Source: Flavobacteriaceae bacterium TMED81 (GTDB lineage: Bacteria > Bacteroidota > Bacteroidia > Flavobacteriales > Flavobacteriaceae). Taken from it: a stretch of DNA of 16,881 nucleotides. The notes below the pieces were generated by a model, which was given only the letters and a program-made list of their open reading frames with translations, was not told the origin of the DNA and did no database searches. The position numbers and the translations under genes are program-made. The stretch spans positions 5,740 through 22,620 of the forward strand of contig NHEI02000038.1 of NCBI GenBank assembly GCA_002171575.2, read 5' to 3'. Shown here piece after piece: positions 6,845-15,700 of the stretch. Numbering within the stretch: position 1 is the first letter of the stretch; each line of letters starts with the position of its first letter.

Positions 6845-8026
6845 CTATATCAATTCATAAATTCCTGCGGCACCTTGTCCAGTACCGACACACATGGTAA
6901 CCATGCCATATTTTTGTTTTCTCTTTTTCATTTCGTCAAATAACTGCACTGAGAGTTTTGTACCTGTACAACCCAGCGGGTGTCCAAGAGCAATTGCTCC
7001 CCCATTGACATTGACCAGTTCTGGGTTGATGCCAAGCTCGCGGATTACAGCTAAGGATTGAGCAGCAAAGGCCTCATTGAGTTCGATTTGCTCGATGTCT
7101 TTTAGTTTTAGACCCGCTTGATCCAGTGCTTTTGGGATTGCTGCTACGGGGCCTATACCCATGATTTTGGGTGGAACGCCAGCAGTAGCATAACTCACAA
7201 GCCGAGCTATTGGGGTGAGTTTGTGCTTCTTAACCATCTCTTCGGTCATCATCAATAATACAGCTGTACCATCACTTGTTTGCGAGGAGTTCCCCGCTGT
7301 TACCGAACCATTATTGGCAAAGACAGGTCGCAGCTTTGCCAATGCCTCTAAGCTTGTATCTGCTCTTGGTCCCTCATCACGATCAACGGTATAGGTGCGC
7401 GTTGCTTTTTTTCCATTGTCGTCGATATATGTTTCCTCTATGGTAATCGGTACAATTTGATTATCAAACGCACCATTTTTTTGAGCTTTCAGGGCTTTTT
7501 GGTGTGATGCATACGCAAAAGCATCTTGATCTTCTCTGGAGATCTTATACTGGTTGGCAACTGCTTCGGCAGTGAGTCCCATTCCCCAATAGTAATCTTC
7601 ATTTCCTTGCTTGGCGGCTTTGTAGTCGGGGGCAGGTTTAAAGCCACCCATCGGGATATAGCTCATGCTCTCAACCCCACCCGCAATCACGCACTCTGCC
7701 ATTCCTGATTGTATTTTTGCAGCTCCCAAAGCGATTGTTTCGATTCCTGATGCGCAATAGCGGTTTACGGTTACTCCTGGAACGTCATTGGTTTTGAGCC
7801 CCATTAATGAAATGAGCCGCGCCATATTTAGGCCCTGTTCGGCCTCTGGCATGGCATTCCCAATCAGAACATCATCAATTGTGGTAACATCAAAATCAGG
7901 CAAGGTACTCATCATATGCTCGATGGTTTCTGCAGCGAGCTCATCTGGACGTTTAAATCTAAAAAGGCCCCTTGGTGCTTTACCAACGGCTGTTCGGTGT
8001 GCGCTTACGATGTAGGTTGTTTTCAT
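6845..8026 (-). CDS. fadA: Acetyl-CoA acyltransferase (3-ketoacyl-CoA thiolase, FadA)
   Basis: The 393-residue protein is a full-length thiolase. The nucleophilic cysteine is C91 in NRYCASG, the catalytic histidine is H349 in GGAIALGHPLGCTG, and the second active-site cysteine is C379 in CVGTGQG; NEAFA is also present. It cleaves 3-ketoacyl-CoA with CoA to acetyl-CoA and a shortened acyl-CoA. The context inside fadN-fadA-fadE favours the degradative thiolase (thiolase I) over biosynthetic acetoacetyl-CoA thiolase, although sequence alone does not settle it. The gene starts 3 bp after the fadN stop and ends 4 bp before fadE, so the three are almost certainly co-transcribed and perhaps translationally coupled. 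Confidence 0.93.
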   Translation of the reverse strand: MKTTYIVSAHRTAVGKAPRGLFRFKRPDELAAETIEHMMSTLPDFDVTTIDDVLIGNAMPEAEQGLNMARLISLMGLKTNDVPGVTVNRYCASGIETIALGAAKIQSGMAECVIAGGVESMSYIPMGGFKPAPDYKAAKQGNEDYYWGMGLTAEAVANQYKISREDQDAFAYASHQKALKAQKNGAFDNQIVPITIEETYIDDNGKKATRTYTVDRDEGPRADTSLEALAKLRPVFANNGSVTAGNSSQTSDGTAVLLMMTEEMVKKHKLTPIARLVSYATAGVPPKIMGIGPVAAIPKALDQAGLKLKDIEQIELNEAFAAQSLAVIRELGINPELVNVNGGAIALGHPLGCTGTKLSVQLFDEMKKRKQKYGMVTMCVGTGQGAAGIYELI

Positions 8027-8029
8027 GTG

Positions 8030-10438
8030 TTAATTTCTTAAAGGTTTTCCTGTTTTAAGCATATGCTGTATGCGTTCAAGTGTTTTGCGTTCGGTACAAA
8101 GGGATAAAAACGCTTCTCTTTCAATATCTAGAAGATATTGCTCGGACACATAGGACGGCTGTGATAGGTCACCACCAGCCATGACGTAGGCCAACTTGTC
8201 GGCAACTTTTTTGTCATGTTCCGAAATGTAATGAGCGGCCTCCATAGAATCTGTTCCCACCAAAAACATTCCAAGGGCTTGTTTGCCCAAAACTTTTACG
8301 TCGTTTCGCTTTATGGGTTTGGTATAGCCAGACTCTGCCATTAAAACAGCTTGTTTTTTGGCAACAGCGATTTGTTGGTCAGCATTCACAACAACGACGT
8401 CCTTACCTTTTTGTAAAATCCCCAAATCGAATGCTTCGTAAGCTGACTTAGCTACTTTCGCCATTCCGATTGTGAGAAAATATTCTTGAAGTACATTGAG
8501 TTCTACGTCATTTTTACGAAAAGAATCCGAGGCACGGAGCGTCATCTCTTTAGATCCACCGCCCCCAGGAATTACACCAACTCCAAACTCGACCAAGCCG
8601 ATATAGGTTTCTGCAGCGGCCACGACCTTGTCTGCATGTAAGCTGAGCTCACAAGCACCCCCGAGGGTAAGGGTGTGCGGTGCCGCAACGGTGGGGATGG
8701 ACGAATATCGCATACGCATCATCGTATCTTGGAAATATTTGATTGCCGTGTTGAGCTCATCATATTCTTGCTCGACTGCCAACATAAAAATCATACCAAT
8801 ATTAGCTCCAGCAGAGAAATTAGCTCCCTGATTTCCGACAACCAGGGCTTGAAAGTCCTTTTCAGCCAAGTCAACGCCTTTGTTAATTCCCTGAAGAACG
8901 CCACCACCGATTGTATTCATTTTGGAGTGAAACTCCACATTCAGCACCCCGTCTCCAAGGTCAATTAATGAGCACTCTGGATTTTGCCAAACGGTTTTCG
9001 AATCTCTAAGGCGGTCGAGGATTATAAAGCTACTTTGACCGGGAATGACATTCATGTTTTTGTTTGGAATGTCATAGAAGTGTTGCTGGCCGTCTTCTAA
9101 TACATAAAAACGTTGGTGCGATCCTTTCGCCATGGCAGTCACCCACTCTGCAGGTTTATGTCCCGCCTCTTTAATAAGTTCAATTCCTGTTTCCAATCCA
9201 ACCGCATCCCAGAGTTCAAAAGGACCATGTGTCCATCCAAATCCAGCTTTCATGGCGTCATCTATTCGATAGATTTCGTCAGAGATTTCAGGAATTCGGT
9301 ATTGGATGTACGCAAAAAGCTCTCCAAAGTTTTTTCGATAAAATGCAGTCGCTTTATCTGATCCCGAAATTAAAACGGGATAGCGTTCGATAAGATTATC
9401 AATCGTTTTGGTTTTTTCAAGAGTGTCAAACTGCGCTCGTTTTTTTGATCGGTATTCGATGGTATTGAGATCCAATGTTAAAATCTCAGATTTTCCCTTT
9501 TCATTTTTTACTTTCTTATAAAATCCTTGACCACTTTTGGAACCAAGCCATTGTTTTTCCATCATAGTGGAAATGAAGTCAGGAAGTTGGAATACATCTC
9601 TTCGCTCGTCATCTTCACAGTTTTCATGCAACCCATTCGCCACATGCACCAAGGTGTCGAGACCCACCAAATCAACCGTCCGAAAAGTAGCCGATTTTGG
9701 CCTTCCAATTACGGGTCCGGTAAGCTTGTCGATTTCCTCTACAGTCAGACCCATATCCCTGACTTGATGGAAGAGACTTTGAATACAAAAAATACCAATT
9801 CGATTTCCAATAAATGCTGGCGTGTCTTTGGCAAAAACCGAACGTTTGCCGAGGAAAGTGCTACCATAATCCATCAAAAACGAACTGACTTCGGGCAAGC
9901 AATTTGGGCCTGGTATGACCTCAAAAAGTTTTAAGTATCGAGGCGGATTAAAAAAGTGAGTAACAGCAAAATACTTTTGAAAATCATCTGATCGACCCTC
10001 GTTCATTTTCGAAATCGGGATGCCTGATGTATTTGAGGTGATCAATGTGCCTGGCGTTCTATGGGCTTCAATTTGCTTAAAAACAGTTTGTTTGATCTCA
10101 AGTCGTTCCACAACCACCTCGATAATCCAGTCCATATCAGCGATTTTCGGAATATCATCAGATAAATTTCCTGTATGGATTCGTTTTTTAAAATCCGTAT
10201 GATAAAGTGGCGCCGGATTGGATTTGATTGCTTGTAAGAGATTTCCATCAACAATGCGATTACGCACAGCAGGGTCGGAGAGTTTGAGACCCTTCGTCTT
10301 TTCTTTTTCATTTAATTCGTTTGGTGCAATATCGAGAAGTAAAACTTCTACACCAATATTCGCAAAATGACAAGCAATACCAGAACCCATGATTCCAGAC
10401 CCAATGACTGCCACTTTTGATATTCTTCTTGTACTCAT
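8030..10438 (-). CDS. fadN: 3-hydroxyacyl-CoA dehydrogenase / enoyl-CoA hydratase bifunctional enzyme (FadN type)
   Basis: The 802-residue protein carries out two beta-oxidation steps, hydration of enoyl-CoA and NAD-dependent oxidation of 3-hydroxyacyl-CoA. The dehydrogenase comes first: a Rossmann loop GSGIMGSG (13-20), the HFFNPPRYLKLFEV segment with the predicted catalytic pair H161 and E173, and KDTPAFIGNRIG (204-215). A second 3HCDH-like helical region lies at about 370-440. The crotonase domain is C-terminal (about 490-700), with FSAGANI (541-547) for the oxyanion hole and two catalytic glutamates, E597 in GGACELS and E617 in LVEFGVG, at the normal spacing of 20. This order (dehydrogenase then hydratase) is that of Bacillus FadN and the reverse of E. 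coli FadB. The start codon overlaps the marR stop as ATGA, suggesting translational coupling. Confidence 0.92.
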   Translation of the reverse strand: MSTRRISKVAVIGSGIMGSGIACHFANIGVEVLLLDIAPNELNEKEKTKGLKLSDPAVRNRIVDGNLLQAIKSNPAPLYHTDFKKRIHTGNLSDDIPKIADMDWIIEVVVERLEIKQTVFKQIEAHRTPGTLITSNTSGIPISKMNEGRSDDFQKYFAVTHFFNPPRYLKLFEVIPGPNCLPEVSSFLMDYGSTFLGKRSVFAKDTPAFIGNRIGIFCIQSLFHQVRDMGLTVEEIDKLTGPVIGRPKSATFRTVDLVGLDTLVHVANGLHENCEDDERRDVFQLPDFISTMMEKQWLGSKSGQGFYKKVKNEKGKSEILTLDLNTIEYRSKKRAQFDTLEKTKTIDNLIERYPVLISGSDKATAFYRKNFGELFAYIQYRIPEISDEIYRIDDAMKAGFGWTHGPFELWDAVGLETGIELIKEAGHKPAEWVTAMAKGSHQRFYVLEDGQQHFYDIPNKNMNVIPGQSSFIILDRLRDSKTVWQNPECSLIDLGDGVLNVEFHSKMNTIGGGVLQGINKGVDLAEKDFQALVVGNQGANFSAGANIGMIFMLAVEQEYDELNTAIKYFQDTMMRMRYSSIPTVAAPHTLTLGGACELSLHADKVVAAAETYIGLVEFGVGVIPGGGGSKEMTLRASDSFRKNDVELNVLQEYFLTIGMAKVAKSAYEAFDLGILQKGKDVVVVNADQQIAVAKKQAVLMAESGYTKPIKRNDVKVLGKQALGMFLVGTDSMEAAHYISEHDKKVADKLAYVMAGGDLSQPSYVSEQYLLDIEREAFLSLCTERKTLERIQHMLKTGKPLRN

Positions 10439-10887
10439 GATATTTGTTTTTGGGGAATAAAAATTGATTTTTCTTGTACTTTTTGTAGGATCAATGCGAT
10501 GACTTTATAAAACGATTCCAGTTCTTCGGGACTTACAGCGGATTCAATTGCCTGATTGAACTGTATGACAACTTCACGCGAGAGAGAACGCTTTTCAAGC
10601 CCTTCTTCTGTAAGGCGAATCAAAACACCTCTGCCATCTTCGGGGTTTGGCTCTCTTCGGATTAAGCCCTGATTTTCCATTGTCTTTAAGGTGCGTGACA
10701 AACTTGTCGATTCCATCCCCATCCTCGGACCTAGCGAGGTAGAGGGAACGCCTTCTTCCGCATCAATGCTCAGAAGAGCCAATCCAGTTGCCATCGTAGC
10801 TCCATATCGAGAAGCCTCTTCATTATACATTTTGGACACAGCTTGCCAGGTCGCACGTAAAAAATGATCGATTGTTTTTGTTCGCAT
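10435..10887 (-). CDS. MarR family transcriptional regulator of the fad operon
   Basis: The 150-residue protein is a winged-helix MarR regulator. The predicted recognition helix lies at about 58-73 (MESTSLSRTLKTMENQ), followed by GLIRREP and a wing containing NPEDGRGVLIRLTEEG (81-96), where D84 and R86 match the family's D-x-R pattern. Hydrophobic helices at both ends would form the dimer interface. Such proteins bind palindromes as dimers and often respond to small ligands. It is the first gene of the fadN-fadA-fadE operon and overlaps fadN by 4 bp. The natural inference is that it represses this operon and its own gene and is released by a fatty acid or acyl-CoA; the ligand is not visible in the sequence. 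The perfect palindrome just upstream is its likely operator. Confidence 0.9.
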   Translation of the reverse strand: MRTKTIDHFLRATWQAVSKMYNEEASRYGATMATGLALLSIDAEEGVPSTSLGPRMGMESTSLSRTLKTMENQGLIRREPNPEDGRGVLIRLTEEGLEKRSLSREVVIQFNQAIESAVSPEELESFYKVIALILQKVQEKSIFIPQKQIS

Positions 10888-10892
10888 AGAGC

Positions 10893-10900
10893 CAAATGTA
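10893..10900 (-). promoter_or_regulatory. Predicted -7 box (TACATTTG) for the marR-fadNAE operon
   Basis: On the minus strand this is an exact TAnnTTTG match, five bases upstream of the marR ATG, and identical to the box before the cysteine synthase-like gene. Transcripts would have almost no leader. The 24-bp palindrome begins six bases further upstream, where a bound repressor would cover the spacer and -33 region. Confidence 0.55.
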
Positions 10901-10906
10901 ATAAAA

Positions 10907-10930
10907 ATTTATTATGCATGCATAATAAAT
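10907..10930. promoter_or_regulatory. Perfect 24-bp palindrome: candidate MarR operator (possibly also a terminator for the acyl-CoA synthetase gene)
   Basis: The left 12 bases (ATTTATTATGCA) are followed exactly by their reverse complement, with no mismatch; symmetry breaks at the next base on each side. It occupies the 58-bp gap between the acyl-CoA synthetase gene and marR, directly upstream of the predicted -7 box. Length, symmetry and position fit a MarR dimer operator controlling marR-fadN-fadA-fadE. Alternatively, or in addition, minus-strand RNA could fold into a 10-bp stem with a CATG loop followed by UUUUUAU, which would make a weak A+U-rich intrinsic terminator for the upstream gene. 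Confidence 0.65.
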
Positions 10931-10945
10931 AACAAAAAAAAGGGA

Positions 10946-12730
10946 TTAGCTATAAATCTCTTCGATAAGGGCTTTATATTTTTCAGCGATTATTTTTCTT
11001 TTGAGCTTCATCGTGGGGGTGAGGTGACCAGAATCAATGCTCCAAATATCTTCTGTAAGCTTAAATATCTTAACTTTTTCCCATTGTGCAAAATTGGCAT
11101 TTGCACTTTCGATATCGCTTTTGATTTGATCAATGACTTTTTGATCTTGAATAAGTTGCTTGGCAGTTTTTGGATTTTCAACATTGCCCATCCACTCGTT
11201 TACAGCTTCAAAGTTGAGTTGAACAAGTGCCGAAGGGAATTTTTGGTTTTCTCCGACTACCATCACTTGATCAATCATGGTTGATTGTTTAATCATGTTT
11301 TCAATCACTTGGGGAGCTACATATTTCCCTCCTGAAGTTTTAAACATCTCTTTTTTACGGTCTGTGATTTTTAAAAACCCATCCTCGTCCACATGTCCAA
11401 TATCACCTGTATGGAAATAACCGTTTTTAATGACTTCATCTGTGAGCTCTTGATTTTTATAATACCCAATCATTACATTGGGTCCTTTGCAAAGAATCTC
11501 ACCATCTTCCGCGATTTTAACTTGTACATGCTCGACCACTTTACCAACGCTACCAATGCGGAATTTCCCGTCTCTCATATCGTTGACTGAGATTACAGGC
11601 GAAGTTTCTGTTAGTCCATATCCCTCAACAACCGTCAGTCCAGCGGCCGTAAATACACGAGCGAGGCGCGGTTGCAAGGCAGCGCTTCCAGAGGCAATCA
11701 GCTCGAGATTACCGCCCAATGCAGCTTTCCATTTTTTGAAAATCAACGCGCGAGCGATTGAGAGTTTAAGACTATACACCAAGCCATTCTTTTTGTAGGG
11801 CTCATAAGCGAGTCCCACATCAACAGCCCAGTTGAATAATTTCTTTTTGACTCCTGTTAGTGTTTGCCCTTTGCCATAGATTTTGTCAAATAATTTTTCC
11901 AGTAATCGAGGAACAGCAGTCATCACATCTGGGTTGATCTCATTGAGATTTTCTCCAATGGTTTCCAGTGATTCGGCAAAATGTACTTCTGTTGATGTAA
12001 TTTGATAGAGATACATCAACATTCTTTCATAAATATGGCATAGCGGTAAAAAGCTCAATGCGACTGCTTTACCATATTCGAGTGGTAGGCGTTTTTGTGC
12101 AGCAAATACATTGGAGACAATATTGTTGTGACTCAGCATCACGCCTTTGGGCGTTCCTGTTGTTCCAGACGTATAGATGATGGTTGCCAAGTCGTGGGAG
12201 AGTACAGATTCTTTAATTGCAATCACTTTTGGTTGATGAGCAGCGTCTTTGCCAAGATCCAGAACCTCAGTCCAATGCTTACATCCTTTGATCTCATCAA
12301 AACTATAGACTTCCTTTAGATTCGGACAGTCTTTCTGAACGGATTTGATTTTATCAAAGACCTCTTGATCCGAAACAAAACAGTATTTTGACTCAGAGTG
12401 ATTGATGATATACGCATAATCTTCTGCGGTGATGGTCGGATAAATTGGAACATCAATTCCGCCGATTTGAAGAACCCCGATATCAACAATACACCATTCT
12501 GTTCGGTTATTGGAAGAAATGATAGCGACCTTGTCTCCTTTGCTCAAACCAAGCTGGAGTAAACCGCGGCTGATTTGGTTTGATTGCTCTAAAAATTCTT
12601 CAGAAGAAGTAGAGACCCATTTGCCATTGTATTTGGAATTCAAAGCTCGTTTAACAGGTAAGGTCTTTACTTGATTTTCGAGGATGTCAAATAAGCGAGT
12701 CGGTGCGTTCAATTTGATTTTCGATTGCAT
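10946..12730 (-). CDS. fadD: Long-chain fatty acyl-CoA synthetase (AMP-forming)
   Basis: The 594-residue adenylate-forming ligase activates fatty acids to acyl-CoA using ATP and CoA. It shows the P-loop YTSGTTGTPKG (186-196), the adenine-binding GYGLTET (370-376), the ribose-binding aspartate in HTGDIG (440-445), and the hinge and A8 region DRKKEMFKTSGGKYVAP (457-473), with a C-terminal domain to 594. The overall form resembles long-chain (FAA1/ACSL-like) ligases of Bacteroidota. I start at the ATG at 12728-12730; a TTG four codons upstream is open but unnecessary and would overlap the promoter-like element. It precedes marR-fadN-fadA-fadE on the same strand by 58 bp, so it supplies the substrate for that pathway; whether it is a separate transcript depends on the palindrome in between. 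The exact chain length is not determinable. Confidence 0.92.
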   Translation of the reverse strand: MQSKIKLNAPTRLFDILENQVKTLPVKRALNSKYNGKWVSTSSEEFLEQSNQISRGLLQLGLSKGDKVAIISSNNRTEWCIVDIGVLQIGGIDVPIYPTITAEDYAYIINHSESKYCFVSDQEVFDKIKSVQKDCPNLKEVYSFDEIKGCKHWTEVLDLGKDAAHQPKVIAIKESVLSHDLATIIYTSGTTGTPKGVMLSHNNIVSNVFAAQKRLPLEYGKAVALSFLPLCHIYERMLMYLYQITSTEVHFAESLETIGENLNEINPDVMTAVPRLLEKLFDKIYGKGQTLTGVKKKLFNWAVDVGLAYEPYKKNGLVYSLKLSIARALIFKKWKAALGGNLELIASGSAALQPRLARVFTAAGLTVVEGYGLTETSPVISVNDMRDGKFRIGSVGKVVEHVQVKIAEDGEILCKGPNVMIGYYKNQELTDEVIKNGYFHTGDIGHVDEDGFLKITDRKKEMFKTSGGKYVAPQVIENMIKQSTMIDQVMVVGENQKFPSALVQLNFEAVNEWMGNVENPKTAKQLIQDQKVIDQIKSDIESANANFAQWEKVKIFKLTEDIWSIDSGHLTPTMKLKRKIIAEKYKALIEEIYS

Positions 12731-12739
12731 GTATAGTAA

Positions 12740-12750
12740 CAAATATGCAT
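12740..12750 (-). promoter_or_regulatory. Possible -7 element (CATATTTG) overlapping an ATGCAT core upstream of fadD
   Basis: In the 52-bp gap between purL and the acyl-CoA synthetase gene, the minus strand reads CATATTTG at 12740-12747, a near match (7 of 8) to TAnnTTTG, nine bases before the ATG. It overlaps ATGCAT (12745-12750) in an A+T-rich setting reminiscent of the marR palindrome, but the flanks are not symmetric. The promoter call is tentative and operator function is speculative. Confidence 0.3.
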
Positions 12751-12782
12751 TTATTTCTTTTAAAGAAAAAATAATTGCCTAG

Positions 12783-15700
12783 CTAGTTGCCAGTATAAAA
12801 CCACTTGTGGGCATCTTCAAAGGCCTGAATCCAAGGGGAGATAACATCTGATTTTCGGTCTGCTGGATAATGTGCCCAATTCCATGGAAATATCGAACGT
12901 TCTAAATGAGGCATCATCACAACATGACGTCCATCATCACTGCTCAGTATGGCGGTTCCATAATCTGACCCATTGGGGTTTGATGGATACTGATCATAGG
13001 AGTAGTTGCCGACAATTTGATAATCAGCTTGGTTTTGAGGGAGTTCAAATCGCCCTTCTCCGTGCGCTGACCAAATCCCGAGTCTGGAACCACTTAACCC
13101 CTGAAATAAAACGGTATTGTTGGGTTGAATATCAATTGTACTAAAAACACATTCAAATTTTCCAGAAAGGTTATGATGCATTTTAGGTTTTTGATCATGG
13201 GTTGGGTGTAAAAGACCCAGTTCGATAAAAAGCTGACAGCCATTGCATACGCCCAAGGAAAGGGTATCGGGTCGATGAAAAAAATCGGTAATCGCTTTTT
13301 TGGCTAGGGCGTTGTAGGTAAAGGTGCCTGCCCACCCTTTTGCCGAGCCGAGTACGTCAGAGTTTGAAAATCCGCCAACTGCGACGATGAGTTGGACATC
13401 TGTAAGATCCTCACGACCAGTCATTAAGTCGGTCATATGAATATCTTTGACCTCAAATCCTGCGAGATCCATCATATAGGCCATTTCACGCTCCGAGTTG
13501 CTCCCTTTTTCTCGAATCACAGCTGCTTTGATTCGTTTCCCTTCGTCCACAAGGGGAAGCTTTCCACTGAATGAAGTCGGGAATGTAAAACGTAATGGCG
13601 TTTTATCAACACTGTCAAATCGTTCCTTTGCTTTGCTTGGGTCTGTTTGGTTTTTATCCATCATATATGAAGTGGTCATCCAGTGCTTTCGATAAGTTGG
13701 AACATGAAATTCGAAGGATTCGTTTGCGCACTGTATGTTGAGTACATCTGATTCATTTACTTCCCCGATTTCAAGGATAGATACTCCTTTATCACTGAGA
13801 TATTTTGCACTCTCCGCACTGGTTTGAATCACTACAGCAGGGTTTTCGGAATATAAAATCTGCTCATCAAAAGCAGATAAATCAATTTGCATACCTACTT
13901 TATTTTCGGTAAAACACATTTCGAGTAAGGTTGTAATGAGTCCACCAGAGCCAATATCATGACCAGACGCAACTTCGCCCTTTTTGATTCGGTCTTGTAA
14001 AGCGTTAAAACTGGCTTTAAATTGTGCAGCATCACTGATATCTGGCACATGGCTGCCCACACAATTTTTCAATTGCGCATAGGCAGATCCACCAAGTGGA
14101 TAGCTCGAATCACTCATCGAAATATAGTAGAGCTTACCCTGATTCGGTCTTGCCATCGGCCGAACAACATCTTTGATATTGCTACACGATGCGGATGCCG
14201 ATATAATTACTGTCCCTGGAGCCAGTACTTCTTTGTTGGCATACTTTTGTTTCATCGACAAGGAATCCTTTCCCGTTGGAATATTGATGCCCAAAGAAAT
14301 GGCAAAGTCTGCACAGGCCTTAACCGCATTGTATAAGCGTGCATTTTCACCAGGATTGTTACAAGGCCACATCCAGTTGGCAGACAAACTCACTGCTGCA
14401 AGTCCATTTTCCAAAGGAGCCCAAAGAAGATTTGTCAAGGCCTCTGCAATGGATATTCGACTTCCTGCGGCCGCATCGATTAAAGCAACTGCTGGCGCAT
14501 GTCCGATCGAAGTCGCAATTCCCTTTTCTCCTTGATAGTCAAGGGCAACCACCCCACAATTCGCCAAAGGCAGTTGAAGGGATCCTACCGTTTGCTGCTG
14601 GGCAACGCGACCACCCACACAGCGGTCAACTTTGTTGGTAAGCCAATCTTTACAGGCCACACTTTCCAGCTGGAGTAAATTCTCGACGTCTTTGTAAACG
14701 TCTTTTATTTCAAAGGGAACAGCAGAAAATCGATTTTCTTGGTTTTGATCGACTAAAATGGTTTTGGGTGTTTTTCCAAAAAAATCATCAATCGACAAGT
14801 CAATGGGTTTGGCACTGGTCTTTTGTGATTCAACAACAAAATGATTGTCTTCTGTGATAACGCCAACATCGAAAAGCGGGGCGCGCTCCCGTTCTGCAAT
14901 TTTTCGAAGTCGGGGAAGGTCCTTTTCGCTGACAATCAGCCCCATCCGTTCTTGGGATTCATTCCCAATAATTTCTTTTGCAGACAATGTTTGATCTCCT
15001 ACAGGCAAGGCATCGAGATCGATTGTACCACCTGTGTCTTCAACCAGTTCCGAGAGACAGTTGAGGTGCCCACCTGCACCGTGGTCGTGAATGGAGATAA
15101 TGGTGTTTTTCTCAGACTCCGTAAGGGCTCGAATGACATTGGATACCCGTTTTTGCATTTCTGGGTTGGAGCGTTGTACAGCATTGAGTTCAATTCCTGA
15201 TGAGAAAGCCCCAGTATCTGCTGAGGATACGGCAGCGCCCCCCATTCCAATACGATAATTGTCACCACCGAGAATCACAATGCGATCCCCTTTTTTTGGC
15301 GTTCTTTTCGCACTGTGATCGGCATGAGCATAGCCAACGCCCCCAGCGAGCATTATCACTTTATCAAAGCCGACAGTTTGTCCGTTTTCTTCATGCTCAA
15401 AAGTCAATAGAGATCCCGTAATCAGGGGCTGTCCAAATTTATTTCCAAAATCACTTGCTCCATTCGATGCCCGAATCAATATGTCGAGAGGGGTTTGGTA
15501 TAGCCAATCACGTGCAGGGTTTTGTTCCCAAGGGCGATCAGATTTGATGCGCGGATAGGATGTCATATAAACAGCAGTTCCCGCCAAAGGAATCGATCCT
15601 GTACCACCTGCCATACGATCTCTGATCTCTCCGCCCGAACCCGTAGCCGCACCACTAAAAGGTTCGACCGTAGTGGGGAAATTATGTGTTTCTGCTTTAA

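Noticed and set aside
9527..9934. Plus-strand open frame of 135 codons inside fadN
   Set aside because: It is antisense to the FadN dehydrogenase region with no protein-like features; a shadow of the real frame.
12731..12742. TTG start four codons upstream for the acyl-CoA synthetase
   Set aside because: An ATG follows immediately at 12728-12730 and the extra residues (MLLY) add nothing recognisable; the TTG lies in the promoter-like element.
12751..12774. A+T-rich inverted repeat (TTTCTT, loop TTA, AAGAAA) between purL and the acyl-CoA synthetase gene as a purL terminator
   Set aside because: The stem is six A-T-dominated pairs and no T-run follows it in the direction of purL transcription, so it is most likely just low-complexity sequence.
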